NCBI RefSeq assembly: GCF_016086655.4
Contig: NC_052136.2
Location: 6,696,001 to 6,760,000, forward strand
Source: Lepeophtheirus salmonis
Lineage: Eukaryota; Arthropoda; Copepoda; Siphonostomatoida; Caligidae
Reading direction: 5' to 3'
DNA: 64,000 nucleotides
Shown here: piece after piece, positions 1 through 12,100 of the stretch
Position numbering within the stretch: position 1 is the stretch's first letter
Layout of the letters: the number at the start of each line of letters is the position of its first letter
Position numbers and translations under genes: made by a program
Notes under the pieces: generated by a model
Told to the model about the DNA's origin: nothing
Databases searched by the model: none
Seen by the model: the letters and a program-made list of their open reading frames with translations, nothing else

Positions 1-2985
1 AGATAATTATATCAGGAAGGAGTGACTTGTAGGCTTAAAAAGCTATATTCGCTCCAATTTCTCCTAAAAATGTAGTGTGATCGTAGTAAATAATAGGAAA
101 TTGGAATACTATACAGCAAACATGGGTACTAGAGTACTTATTTTATTACAAGTGACTTAATTTCACTTGAAAAGCCAGACCCAAAAAAATAAACAGGATT
201 TTTTTTCAAAATCTGATTTATCACTGGCTCAAATTTTTGGAAACAAGATTTCGATGTCTTATCTTAGCTTTACAACAGGCAAACATTTAGGAGGGAAGAT
301 AACTTTAATAATTTATTCCTCAGCTATAAAACAAAGTTGGAAAAACTGCTTGTTATCTTGAGGAGATTTCCTAGGCTACGTGATTTTTTTTCTAAACAAG
401 ATGTCGCTTTTGAAAACCATAGATGGGAATACTTTATTATTTTCCTTGTGAAGTATTCAATTATTTCCGTGTTCACAGAATTCACCTGATTTAATAATTA
501 AAAAAAAAATTGAATTGGAACAGATCGTGTAGTCAGTTTTAGAGTGATATTCATGGCACTTTGAGTATCTCAAGTAAAATTATAAGTATTATCGTAGGCC
601 ACAAATTTTTGGAAAAAATGATCACGCGGTCGTCGTTTTGCCACTTTGTTTGAAGCTTTGATGTATACATATCGTATAAACAACAAAATTTAGCAATGAA
701 ACATTTATTCTATGTTCTTTTATATGATCTTATGATCATGTTTGTTAATTTGACATTAAATGACGTACTGATTATTGGCCTATAAGTTTAACATTAAGTT
801 TCAAACATTTTTTTGCTCTATTAAGAATATAGTATGAATTTTTCATGTCTTATTAGATTGCTGATAAATGGCACATGCGTAGAAACAATAATTAATAGAC
901 TTGACTTTATTTTTATAATTTATAAACCTAGTCATTGGCCGAAAACAAATTAATAGTCTTATATATATAATGTAGACTTTATAGTATATTACAGAGTAAG
1001 TTAAGTTCGCTTTCAAAAATACATACCTGCTTGTCTAAATAATATGCCCAAACGAAGGGGGAAAAAGTAAATTCAAATCGATTTTCATCAAATATTGAAA
1101 AATATTCATTTAGTATCACATAGATTAAAATTTATGCCAAATTATATCGTGAAGCATTTTAATTTCAATAATAAATTTACATTTTTCACAAGCTAATCAT
1201 TAAAATTGTATAATCTATTGATCATTAAAGTCACTATGTAACTAAAATATGACACTTGAATACAAAATTATTATTTGTAACTGTTTAAAATGTCATATTA
1301 AGGAATTAACCACTGGATGGTTTTTTTTATTGATGTTTTTGAATTAGTTTATTTTAACGAATAACTTAATTCAATTCTAAATTTTACCAGTATAATTGTA
1401 TGTGAGAATTAATGATTTTTTTCCTTCTAGCATTAATGCCGTAGACATCCACTACAACCAAGAAATCTCTTCAATTTTTTTAAAACCCCTTGAGTTTGTG
1501 TACATATATAAATCTATTGAAGATAACTAACCCAAGATATATTCCACACTTCATTAATAGAGATGTGAAGCGTGTGTTTGGTAATCTGAAGAGTGAATTA
1601 TCTTTTCCTTAGCAGATGTCATTATTATTTAATTCCTGAGTAGTGAACTTCCTTTCCTACTGCTTTCAATTATATTACAACCCTGATTGAACATTCGTGT
1701 TTGCTCATAAAGGAAAAAAGTCAGCTTGAGGATTTGTTGCAGAGTTATAATTGTAAGTTTTTGTAGGACTCAGAGTAGAATTGGGAATCGAACATCAAAC
1801 TAATTATCACCAATGTTCTTGTTTATTTCCTTCTCCTTATCAGCTACAATTTGCTTGTCACAGCTAATTATAGCTGATAGAATCTCCTCAAACACATTCT
1901 TCAAATTGACAGGTTTAACATGTTGACTTTCGTTTTTTTACATGCCTTAAATACACATAATTTTCCTTTCTACGTATATAGTGGTGTCGGTACAGGATGG
2001 TGGTGATATCCTCAACATACACCAGCAAGTCAAATAAAACGGAATGTGGATGTTTTTTTCTGTAAAGAAACAGTAAATCTTCATTCCACCTATTTCATTC
2101 CTTTGATCGAGTGAGACCTCGATTTTAAAGTCGAAACAATATTTGCAAAGACACTCACAATTATCTACGCTTGTAGAACAAAAAAGGCTCCTCTTCCTGC
2201 AGGTTTGAAATAAGGATATGTAGGGGGGAGTAAATAAGTAGTGCCAGATCTTCTTAGAATGGGAAGAGAAGTAAAAAAGGCATCAAAAGTATAATTTATT
2301 CAACGAAAGTTTTCTGTTATATCTATTGTTTTTATTCATCTATACATTGTTTTGTTTTTCTGTGTTTATATAAATTTAAATAGATTGCTTGAGGGTGCTG
2401 ATGTTTTCTCTACGTGATAATGATAATCATCCTGCAGGGCGTTTTATTATTTTGTAGTAATACGACAATACTCTCACTCGCCTTATTTACAAACTGATAC
2501 AAAGTAAACAATGCTCATACCGTATTTTAGAACAGAAGAACTAACTTGTCTTAAAAAGTGATGAATCATGAACACGGAGCAAGAGATTTAACTTATCGTC
2601 CATGGAAAACCCTCATTTATGATCTGAGTGATTAATCAAAGAGCTATTTTATGAAATTTTTGGCGGAAAATTTCCTTTTTTTTTGGTCGTGAAACTTGAA
2701 AAAAAGTTTTACAAAAGCAATTGTTAAGTATGATTCGATTTCCTTGAAGGAAAAACTAATTATTCATATAAGATTTATTTCTATTCTTTTCAAATCTAAT
2801 TTATAATCGCAGATATCTTTTATTCGTGAGTATTGTGGAAGGAACTCTTATTAAACCTAATGGAAGGAATACTTTTCTAAGGGAATATCCATGACATAAT
2901 TATTATTTATTAGACTGCCAGTTCTTTTGTAGTTGATCATATTTTTCTTGTATTGGAGAAGAGCGTCTCTTGATGATTTTTTTTA
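1..2985. other. AT-rich sequence, nothing recognised
   Basis: Short open frames on both strands only (the longest is 64 codons), no TE motif and no paired repeats that I could see. Confidence 0.6.
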
Positions 2986-3310
2986 ATCTATAGTAGTGGT
3001 TCCTAACCTCCTTGTGGGGAATGGCAGAGTTTCTAATTGTGGAATTACCAATAAGACAGAAGAATCACTACTTTTAAATTTCACCAATTTCACCAAAATT
3101 TTCCAAAATTTTTTCAAAATTTCAAATCCCTACCGTTAAGATATTGCTTTAATAACAAAAACATCAAACATATGAGGTCTTGCAAGTCATGTTGATTAAT
3201 AGTGATACCACTGTTGGGTTACAAATGTCAACTACTACTCTCCAAAAAATCGCTTCTGTTGCGTCTCTCCTTGGTGTAATAGGTCTGAAACAGGGCTCCC
3301 TTTACTCAAG

Positions 3311-3619
3311 GTTAATAGAGATACAAGGTTATACCATAACACATATACATACTACCGATGTTTGACTTCCACCAAGCTTTTAATATTGACGTCATAGTAG
3401 ATGAGTGGCTGCGTGTCTTGTCAAAATCTGTTTTTCTTCGCCAACAGTCGTTATTATATATCAAATGGAAAGTTCTAGCAATATTGACGTCATGGACAAT
3501 GAGTGGCTACGTGTTTTGTCAAAATCTGCCTGTCTTGCCCAGCAGTCGGTGCAATAAATCAGATTGAAAATTCTAGCAAGCCCGATTACATGATGGTCTA
3601 ACCTTGTATTTCTATTAAC
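3311..3619. mobile_element. Small palindromic element with a 98-bp tandem duplication
   Basis: 27-bp inverted ends (3311-3337 and 3593-3619) differ at two positions and each carries TTAA one base inside its edge. Between them two 98-bp units, 3382-3479 and 3480-3577, are direct tandem copies with scattered differences, each opening with AATATTGACGTCAT. This looks like a MITE, possibly TTAA-targeting. Confidence 0.7.
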
Positions 3620-3808
3620 ATTGTCATTAATAAGTAATTACTCACGTATGTAAATAGTGTGTGTCGTGATTATATTCTATTCTATATTATGCATTAATGG
3701 CCGAATTATTATAACGCTGTTGAAAAAAATCGACATTTTAAAGATGTAACCTTTTAGAGTTTTTAAATGAGATCAGATTATTTTTTAAAATTTTTAATCA
3801 TATTTTAA

Positions 3809-4884
3809 AATATGACTCCATATGGTGTCATTGGTCCTTAATATATACATATAATTATATAAAACAGATTTTAAATATAATCTATATTATCAGATCTATT
3901 TATTCTTAATTTCTCTATAAAAACTTAAAAATAAATTTAATAGCCTTACTATTATGAAATTTAATAGAACAATTACGATCAATTACTAAACATACATTTA
4001 GAACATGTACATCTACTTTTGGAGTGGTAGAAATATTTTTTTTTGTACTCTTACCCATAGTTTCAATATTATTCTTCGTGGGTTGACCCTAATTACTTAC
4101 AGTTAAGGAATTTTTATGGGTGTCGATGAGAGATTAAGATATTTCTATTTTAAATTCTGCTAACGATTTTTGATTTTTTGGTGGCAAGTTGAAAAGCTTG
4201 TAATATCTAAGATATAAAAGCCATGTACTCATTTTGGTAATATCCATCATATCCCAAAACATTTTTATCTAAAATCGTGGAGTTTTAACTTCAGTCCTAT
4301 AACGATCCTCTTTTTTGGTTTTTGAATAGTATAAGTAATTTCAGAAGACATACTTCCAAGCGATTTTGCTCTTAAAGTGTAAATTGCTTGTATGCCATTC
4401 TTGATTTTAAATAAATCAAGAATGGTAAACTAATTGCCCAAAAATACAGATTTGTTGTCAGTTTTTGGCAAATCTGTTACATAAGCGAGCAATAAATTGA
4501 GAACACAGAGAAAGATAATTATAATCAGAAGTATATGCTGATTCTTTTCCACAATATATATATAAATCTTTCATTGCACCAGATTTTCCAGTACGTACCA
4601 TATTGTAAAATACTCATTTTTTTTTTTGGGTGATACTGTCTTATCATAAAAAGTTTAGTTTTTAACGTAATTATTTACTCATCTATTGAATGAAGTGTTA
4701 CGAATTCGACTTTTAAACATTGTGATCTTATAGCCTCAATAAAAGGTTATATCTTGAAGGACTTTCCACTTTCATCAGCGAAGGAGGAATATCAGCAAGA
4801 TGTAGAAATTGACGCAGAAACTTATGTCTTATATTATTATGAATAAAACCATTACTGGCCAATGACTCCATTTGGAGTCATATT
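3809..4884. mobile_element. 1.08-kb inverted-repeat element with self-palindromic ends
   Basis: 29-bp terminal inverted repeats with about four mismatches: AATATGACTCCATATGGTGT at the left and AATATGACTCCAAATGGAGT at the right on the reverse strand. Each end is itself a near-palindrome (TGACTCCATATGGTGTCA). TTAA words lie at or within a few bases of both edges. There is no ORF of note inside and a 13-bp perfect hairpin sits at 4395-4425. Confidence 0.6.
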
Positions 4885-5045
4885 GATTTAATTCATTTTT
4901 AAACATGTAAATAATATTGCAATCATGTAAAAAAATAATAAAATCTTAGAGTGAAACATAGAAAGAGTTTATCCTGAAAAAAAATAATTTTCTGATGAAA
5001 TGAAAATATTGAATATGATGGATTTCAAATAAGTACTCATAGTAC

Positions 5046-5522
5046 TCATTGTTTATTACGATTTCCTTCACGCGACATTTCCAAATACGATACCATAGTT
5101 TGCACAAACACTACTAAACTGAGTATAATAACTAATTTATATATTCTAAAACATAAATACCAGACTTCAAAAGTGACAATCCAGTGATAAAGTTGATGAG
5201 GGATCCATTCAGCTTTCAAGGCGACAACCTTCCGCGTGATGCAGAATACATCAAATAACATTTTCTTGACCTGATACATGAATCTGCAGCGAAACCGGCT
5301 TTTGCAGAGAAAACCCTGAAGGCATTCTGGGGCACTATGCATTGTGCATTGCGTTGCTGTGGCGGTGCTCATACTACTGATTGCATTTCCTTCCGCGTAC
5401 CAGTGCAATTTGGCGTATTCAAGCATGGTTGAAATCAAAATCAAATTGTAAAACCACCTGATGGACCTTGAATTTGATTGCACCATTTTAATATTAGAAC
5501 CGAACATTGAGGCACTCGTCAA
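5046..5522 (-). CDS. Hypothetical 158-residue open frame, likely degraded transposon coding sequence
   Basis: One of the longest stop-free frames in the window, and much less AT-rich than its surroundings, so chance is unlikely. The start MTSASMFGSN, a stretch RSIRWFYNLILISTMLEYAK, a cysteine-containing middle (CTMHSAPECLQGFLCKSRF) and tryptophans (KAEWIPHQLYHWIVTFEVW) are visible. The R-W-x-FYNL-x-x-IS phrase faintly recalls piggyBac transposase C-terminal parts, but I would not assign it. No splice sites or partners were found. Confidence 0.3.
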   Translation of the reverse strand: MTSASMFGSNIKMVQSNSRSIRWFYNLILISTMLEYAKLHWYAEGNAISSMSTATATQCTMHSAPECLQGFLCKSRFRCRFMYQVKKMLFDVFCITRKVVALKAEWIPHQLYHWIVTFEVWYLCFRIYKLVIILSLVVFVQTMVSYLEMSREGNRNKQ

Positions 5523-6592
5523 GGCAAAACAGATACAAAAGCCTTATTAACCTTTATGCGTCTAGTGTTGTATTTTTTACAGGAAAAATAAATCAAGAAA
5601 TATCATAAAGAATCTTTTCATATGTATTTTTTTTCCATATCATAACTTTTAGTAAAAATATAATTTATAAAAATAAAAATTAAAGTTTTTATAAAATGGC
5701 ACAAAAAGGAAAAACATGTATTTAAGTATTAAACACTGCATGGTTTTAGATATAATTTGTCAAAGACAGATGCTGCTGTGGAAAATGGAGAGTTGGCTCA
5801 CTAAAAGGTGAGGAATTAGAGAAAAAAAGGTTAAGAACCCCTGATCTATCGATTATTTTACATTGATTAAATAAGTAATTAATTTCCAATATGAATATAT
5901 GTTTGTTGTTTATATTTTAAACAATGTATGATCAAGGACGTCTCGTTCTCTCCTGTACATATAAATATAATATATACTTGAATCCTGAGATTAAAGAATC
6001 TTTAACCTTAGGAATTTTAAACTTATTTACGAAAAATTTAAAACTCAAGTTGTTAAGCGTTTCTTCAATTAGTCCATCTTTGTCTCTTTTACTGCAACAA
6101 ATCGTTATCTTACTGAAACTGAAGACACGGCACTTTATGAAGAACAAAACAGAGGTTTCTCTTATTTTTTCAATTTGTGCTAATACAAAGTTTATTATCA
6201 TAATTTTACAAATTATATTGGATATTATGGACTAAAAAGATACAAAGGAATAGCCTAATAGATAGGATGCAGTGCAAGACAGAATAACTGAATCAAGAGA
6301 GTTACAAATATACCGTTAAAGGCATGGATAATTTAGTATTAATTGGAATGCATGAGATTATTCCACAAATTACGTTACATTTTGATAATTTCCAGAAATG
6401 TAATTGATCATGAAACATAAAAGAACCATTTTTGTTGTAACAATAATTTTTCCCTTGATATATTTTGTTCTATAGGTAGAGTAGACTTCATCATATATCC
6501 AACAAATTTAAACAGTTATCTTCTCTCAATTTTTTTTGCCCCCTAAACTATATTTGATAAGTATTCTGTTTACGTCTCACACCAGTCATTGA

Positions 6593-7555
6593 TAGTGATG
6601 TGCCACAAGCTGAATTTTGCTGCATGAGTATTTTCGAGTTTCTAAAAAAATACTCAAGGAATTACAAACTTTATTCGTTACTCGCCTGGATGCTGGTTAC
6701 TCGTCTGAATATTCCTTACTCATCCTTACACTTTGTTCGATAAAAAAATCGTCCGACAAAAAAATCATATTTTCAAATAATTATTGAAACTTATAAATTA
6801 AAAATTGTTTTTCTAACTAATTTTCCAAGATTCACTTAAAAGCTTGTATTAATTGGTTTACTTTAAGATGTAACTACTATTTTAAAGAAGATAATGATAG
6901 TTACTAAGATAATACTCAAGTACTGAAATACTGCAAGTTCTAGCTCAATGGGGATTATGTTAAAGCTTAAATCTCAAGGGATATGGTCAAAGAATTAGTA
7001 GTTAGTAGATTGAAAATCAAACTTGACGATTCAAGTTTATGTTTAATAGTGGCTTCTCCCTCATACATTCAGAAATATTCATTAATCTTTATTAATGCAA
7101 GCAATTTTGTCTTATGTCTATTGGTCTGAGGAAAACTTTCTGAGTGTGTGCTTAAAAAACTGCATAATTCCAAGTAATGTCGATTATTTCTGCTAGTCTA
7201 AAAAATCAAACAAAGATTACTTTTCAAATGAACTGGGATTAAAAGTACAGATTGCAAAAAAAGTCAACAACCTGTTTCTACTAGTGTTGTTGCCTGTGGG
7301 AAAACATAAATTCTAAATTTTGCAAAGAAAGGAAGTCAATCTAATATCAAATATATATGTCATAATGGGATTGAAACCCCCCAGAAAATCCGGAGTTTCG
7401 ATGAACTCCAAGATTTTGATGGGTACCGAGCTTTTGTCGAGTTCCGAGTAACACTTGGCTTTTTATGCCTACGAGCCGAGTTTTTTGTGTCTTTTTTTAT
7501 TTACTTCATAAAACTCGAATAGCAATTTACGAATTTTGCCGATGGCACATCACTA
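6593..7555. mobile_element. 963-bp hAT-like non-autonomous element with perfect TIR and target duplication
   Basis: Ends are a perfect 13-bp inverted repeat (TAGTGATGTGCCA / TGGCACATCACTA) flanked by a perfect 8-bp duplication GTCATTGA (6585-6592, 7556-7563). Subterminal regions carry repeated ACTCG/CGAGT words on both sides (about 6640-6725 and 7400-7520), as expected for transposase-binding motifs. No transposase coding sequence is present. Confidence 0.8.
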
Positions 7556-7563
7556 GTCATTGA

Positions 7564-8731
7564 TATAATATTAGTAGTTGGTTCAAGTATCGCTTCTATT
7601 TTTTATCCTAGAGATATTGTATCATTTTTTGTTAAAATACTTTTTTTAGTTATCCATCTCTCCATCTACTTCCTGTTTCAAAATCTTGATTTTAAAAATG
7701 AAAATAGCAAATAACTTTTTTAGCACTATCAACTGATTTATTATCTTTAAATACAAAAATCATTGTATACCTATAAGTAGTCATCGGATATTGCTTGAAT
7801 TTACATCTAGTATTTTTACCAGGTATCTTATTTATTAGTATTGTAGATCTCCATTTGTTAAGAATTTTCATATTTAATATTGGAAATTTATGCAAATAAA
7901 TTCTTATCATTTTATCTTTGAGCTTTCCAACTACTAATTTTACTACTTTGAAAGTAAAGAACTACAAAAGTTGAGGGTATATTTCACGTCACGGACAAAT
8001 AAACACAAAAATATATATGTTTACCTGACAATTAAATGAAATAATTTATTGAATCAAGGCATAATGGTTATCATAGAGAGGTTGTAACTATGATTTTAAA
8101 AGTGAATAATTTATCCAGCCTGTAAGTAATCCAAGGTATAATTAAAGATGAGATTTGTTTAAGAGCAAAGAAAAAGGGGAGGAAAGAAACATATGGTATT
8201 ACTGAATTATAATCCTTCCTAATATCGGGTCATTCCAAGTGAAATCAATAAAAAAAAGGGCATTTTTTACAGCACCATCTTCGATTTAAAAAAAAATAAA
8301 GACATATTTAAATATTAGTTAAAAACTCAAATATCCAAAATTTAAGCCATTTTTGACTACCAGCTTAGGATTTAGAGGCTTACAAAGTTTTGGTCCTCAC
8401 ACCACCTAACCTATTTTTAAATCATTGTATTTTGAATATTTTTGAATATATCAATCTCTTTTAAAAACCCTTTGATAGATACTTGTTTTATTCTTTTGTT
8501 GTATTTTATTGAATAAGCCAACAAAATGAGTCTTTCCAATAAGGTCACAAGGTCATTTTGACCTTAAAAATGAAACATGTTCATTTTCAATTTCATTTAA
8601 ATTTTTATATGTTAATTATTAATAAATCATAAACATATACAATAAGTTTTAGAGATGCATTCAATTTCACATAATAATTACATGCTAAAAATCAAGCATA
8701 TATATTGCACACACTTAATCATAATATTTAG
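7564..8731. other. AT-rich spacer, nothing recognised
   Basis: Lies between the hAT-like element and the mariner fragment. The 72-codon minus frame at 7910-7692 is lysine/isoleucine-rich and probably incidental. Confidence 0.5.
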
Positions 8732-8732
8732 T

Positions 8733-9140
8733 ATATCAGGTGTGCAAGCTCAAAACGTCGTTTTTTTTTTCATGGAAAGAAAGGAATTATTTAAGAATAA
8801 TGGTAAAACTTTTTTTATTCAAAGTATTGCCCTTCGATTTTTACACATTTCATACATCTCTTGGTAATTTAAGGGTACCATCCCAAAAGAACGCTTCATC
8901 TTTCATTGAAATCCATTGATTGAACCATTTTTGAACATCTTCTAAGGTCTTGAAGTGTTGCTCAGCCAGTGCAAGTCCCATCGTGATTACAGCGGTGTCG
9001 AAGGAGTTCACAGCTAAGCAAAGAAATCGTTTTTTGACCACTTTGGCTGAATGTGCAGGAGCGTTGTCATGCTGCAGAATGACTTTAACGTGTCTTCGAT
9101 CCCATTGTGGGCGGTATCCGATCAATGTGTTGTTCAAATT
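8733..9140 (-). pseudogene. mariner transposase C-terminal half
   Basis: 9137-8850 encodes RRHVKVILQHDNAPAHSAKV, with the second catalytic Asp in HDNAPAH, then SFDTAVITMGLALAEQHFKT and FNQWISMKDEAFFWDG, ending in KLPRDV without a stop in the usual place. The N-terminal DNA-binding half is missing and the sequence on the 9150 side becomes an A-rich tract. The GGTGTGCAAGCTCAAAACG stretch near 8738 may be the element's right TIR, followed by a TA. Confidence 0.75.
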
Positions 9141-9150
9141 TGAAATATGA

Positions 9151-12100
9151 AAAAAAGAAAAGAAAGAAATGAAATGTTGGAACCAGGGTTGAGGAGTCTC
9201 TACGGTTGGAGTAATATCGCTACGTCTCTATAAGAATTCGATAACTTTCCCATGCCTTTTTGAAGAAAATCATTACATCACTTGAGTAACAAATAATTTC
9301 AATTGTTTTTTGATTACTCATTGTTTTTATCTTTTTTTTTTTTGATAATTGATCAGTTTTATGTGGGGAAAAAAAAGAATAGAAAAAAAGAAAAGAAAAG
9401 AAAAGAAGGAAAAACAAATATAAGATTTATATCCTTCGTATTTTTATTCATTCAACAAGCTTGCAAGAAAAAGATAAAAAAAGGAAAAGTAATTTTACTG
9501 ACCGTGTGAGAAATATATTACCATTTTCATAACTAAAATTATTGTATTTTATACAAGTTTATAAGCAATAAATCCCCCCCCCCTATTGAAAATGAATGAA
9601 TTTGTAAAAAATATTTTATTATAATTTTTTTTTTGGTGTGTGTTTATGTTTTTTCAAAAATTATCTGCACATTTTATTTATGTTCAATTATAAAAAACTT
9701 TGTTCTCCTGTTTTGGTTGAGAATAATAATAATTTGGAATGAATTGAAGAACGTGTTCAAGTCATAATCTTCTTTTAAAGAATTTTGTATTGGATTTCCA
9801 AAGGAGTTTGAGCTTCTACAACAATTGGGTCTTCGTATTTGTGGGATGAACGAATCAACATGGTTTCCTGAGTCTTTTTTCTCGAAGGTGATTATCTTAA
9901 TTTGTAAGAGAGTAAATATTTTTTAACAAAAATAAGGCTCACTAGAGCCTATTGCAGTTTCTTGTTGCGGCCATAAAGGCACTATCTAATTTGTGTTCTT
10001 TTGCTAAAAACCTATATGAAATATTACTTGACGCATTGGTTATGGGACTGTGGGATAAGTCATCAAAAATAATGAGATAGTACAGACAAGAGAACCTGCA
10101 TGTTGGGATGTTGCCTCTATCTAATTGCCTTAAAATAAATGCCTTTTTTTCCTCTTTTTTTTTTTTTTAAAGAAGAAGTATTTTGGAAAATAGTGCCATG
10201 AGTGCATAAAAAATAAACCAAAAGTGGTTTCTGTAAATTATATTCATTCCCTCTTTCATATGAAATTTCAATCAACATAATTGAATACATACTTATTGAC
10301 AGATTGATACTGTTTACGCAAAAACCAAACAAAGTAGGAAAACGTTTAAATCTGTTTATAAAAATTATATGCCAAAAATCATTGAGTCAAAACTTCAATG
10401 ATCAAAATATGAATAATATTCAATAATAATTCCATAAAATTTAAAGGAAGGGTTGACTGTGTGTTGTTCAAATTTTAATTATAGAAGATGGTGGTTCTTT
10501 TATATTAGGGCGAAATGTCTTAAAAACATTAGGTTTTTAGTGAAAGTATAAGTTTTATGTAAATTTAGTAAATGTTAATTCACTCAAGGGAAAGTATCCT
10601 AGCTTGATCAAAGAAGAATTAAGAACACTTAAACCATTTCAGGTATCTCTTGAACTAGACAAACATCCAAAGCCTAATTTTAATCAATCTAGAAAACTTT
10701 CTTATGTATTTAAGAATACTTGTAAATACAGAATTAGATTCTTGATTACATTAGGGAGTTCTATACTTATTATATCTATTTTGAAGCCGTGTAAAACAAG
10801 AATGATAACTTTTGGAGTTTATAAATTTATTATAAATTGAGATACAGCGCTAATTCAAAATGAAAAAAAAATTAGAAAAACTATTTTTTTTTCCTCAAAT
10901 TTTTTTTTCTTCTTCTAAATTTGATATTTAAGTAGTCCTTATAATCCGTTGTGTTTAGATGAAAATTCCCTGATTCTGACCCCATAAACACTCATTTTGG
11001 TTTGCTAATGTTTAATTGTTACTTTCCAGAGTGGAGCCACCTTTTGGTAATTGAACATAAAACAAAAAGAGACACAAAGACTAACTTTACAAGGTAATTT
11101 CAAATAAATGATCCTATTTAAATTTGTAGTATAATTTTATACATATTCACCTATTTTTTTTTTTTTTTATTTACCAAGTCTTAATTATACCGAAGTCAGC
11201 ATAAAACAAAATATATTTTTATTTAATGGCAATTATTAACTTATTTAGTAAAAAGAAGCTATATATATATATGTATGTATACAGCCAATAAATTAATAAA
11301 GAAAACTTAGTATCAAATTTCAGTATTATTCTATCTATATCTACCAGTGGTGTCATTAAATTTTTCTGCTTCCATTTCACTACCACATTTTGCATATTTC
11401 GTTGATAGCTATGTCAATTTACTGACCAATTATCTTATTGGGATTTTTGCAGTTACAAAAAATCCAACAGATAATTGTTTTATCTTCCTTTTATATATTA
11501 TAATTGGATTTGCACACTAAATTAACTTACGGGCAGGGTTGTGTAATTCAAAATTATTACCTCCAGCTTCACAAAAAATAAGTTCTTTGATCGTGTACTA
11601 TTTAATCATTATTGTGGGTCGGATTGGGTTACATAATTAAAAAAATAGGATGCATGGGCTTCAAAAAAGCAACCTTTGGAGTATTAGTGATAATGATAAA
11701 ATGAAGAACATGATAATTTAGAGTATATGGCTAGAATTTATTTTTCCTTCTTAAAGTATAAAAATAAAAACAAATAAATCCTGACAAGCCTAGTTTCCCG
11801 ATATTAAAAAACTATATTTTCGAGATTCTGCTCAAACATAATTTCTCAGGAAATAAGTTGAATTTAATGGAATAGCCTCAAGGAATAACCATTATCGAAT
11901 TTCTTCCTACCCATTATTCCTGAATAAGTTATTTCAAGATCCATGGAAGAAAATTTGGTCTTTTCGTGTGGGTAAGAAACTGAGAAAAGTACACACATGT
12001 TCTATTAGTGCTCAAAGATTTAAGGTATTTGGGTGGTCGTGGAGAGGAGAATTTTCGTGGAAGTCGGTATCAAAGTAAACTGGCTCATATTGACTTCGAG

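Larger units (their letters stand above)
2994..5843. mobile_element. hAT-like element defined by TIRs and an 8-bp target duplication
   Basis: Left end TAGTGGTTCCTAACCTCC, right end on the reverse strand CAGGGGTTCTTAACCTTT, both hAT-style. Flanks ATCTATAG (2986-2993) and ATCTATCG (5844-5851) match at seven of eight bases. Inside are two further inverted-repeat elements (3311-3619 and 3809-4884) and an open frame at 5522-5046. No hAT transposase motif was recognised, so it is non-autonomous or degraded. Confidence 0.55.

Noticed and set aside
4395..4425. 13-bp perfect hairpin
   Set aside because: Short, AT-rich and inside a transposable element; not distinctive enough to call a functional structure.
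5924..6235. Open frames of 103 and 89 codons on opposite strands
   Set aside because: Both are low-complexity, I/L/K-rich frames over the same AT-rich DNA with no motif or splice context; probably chance.
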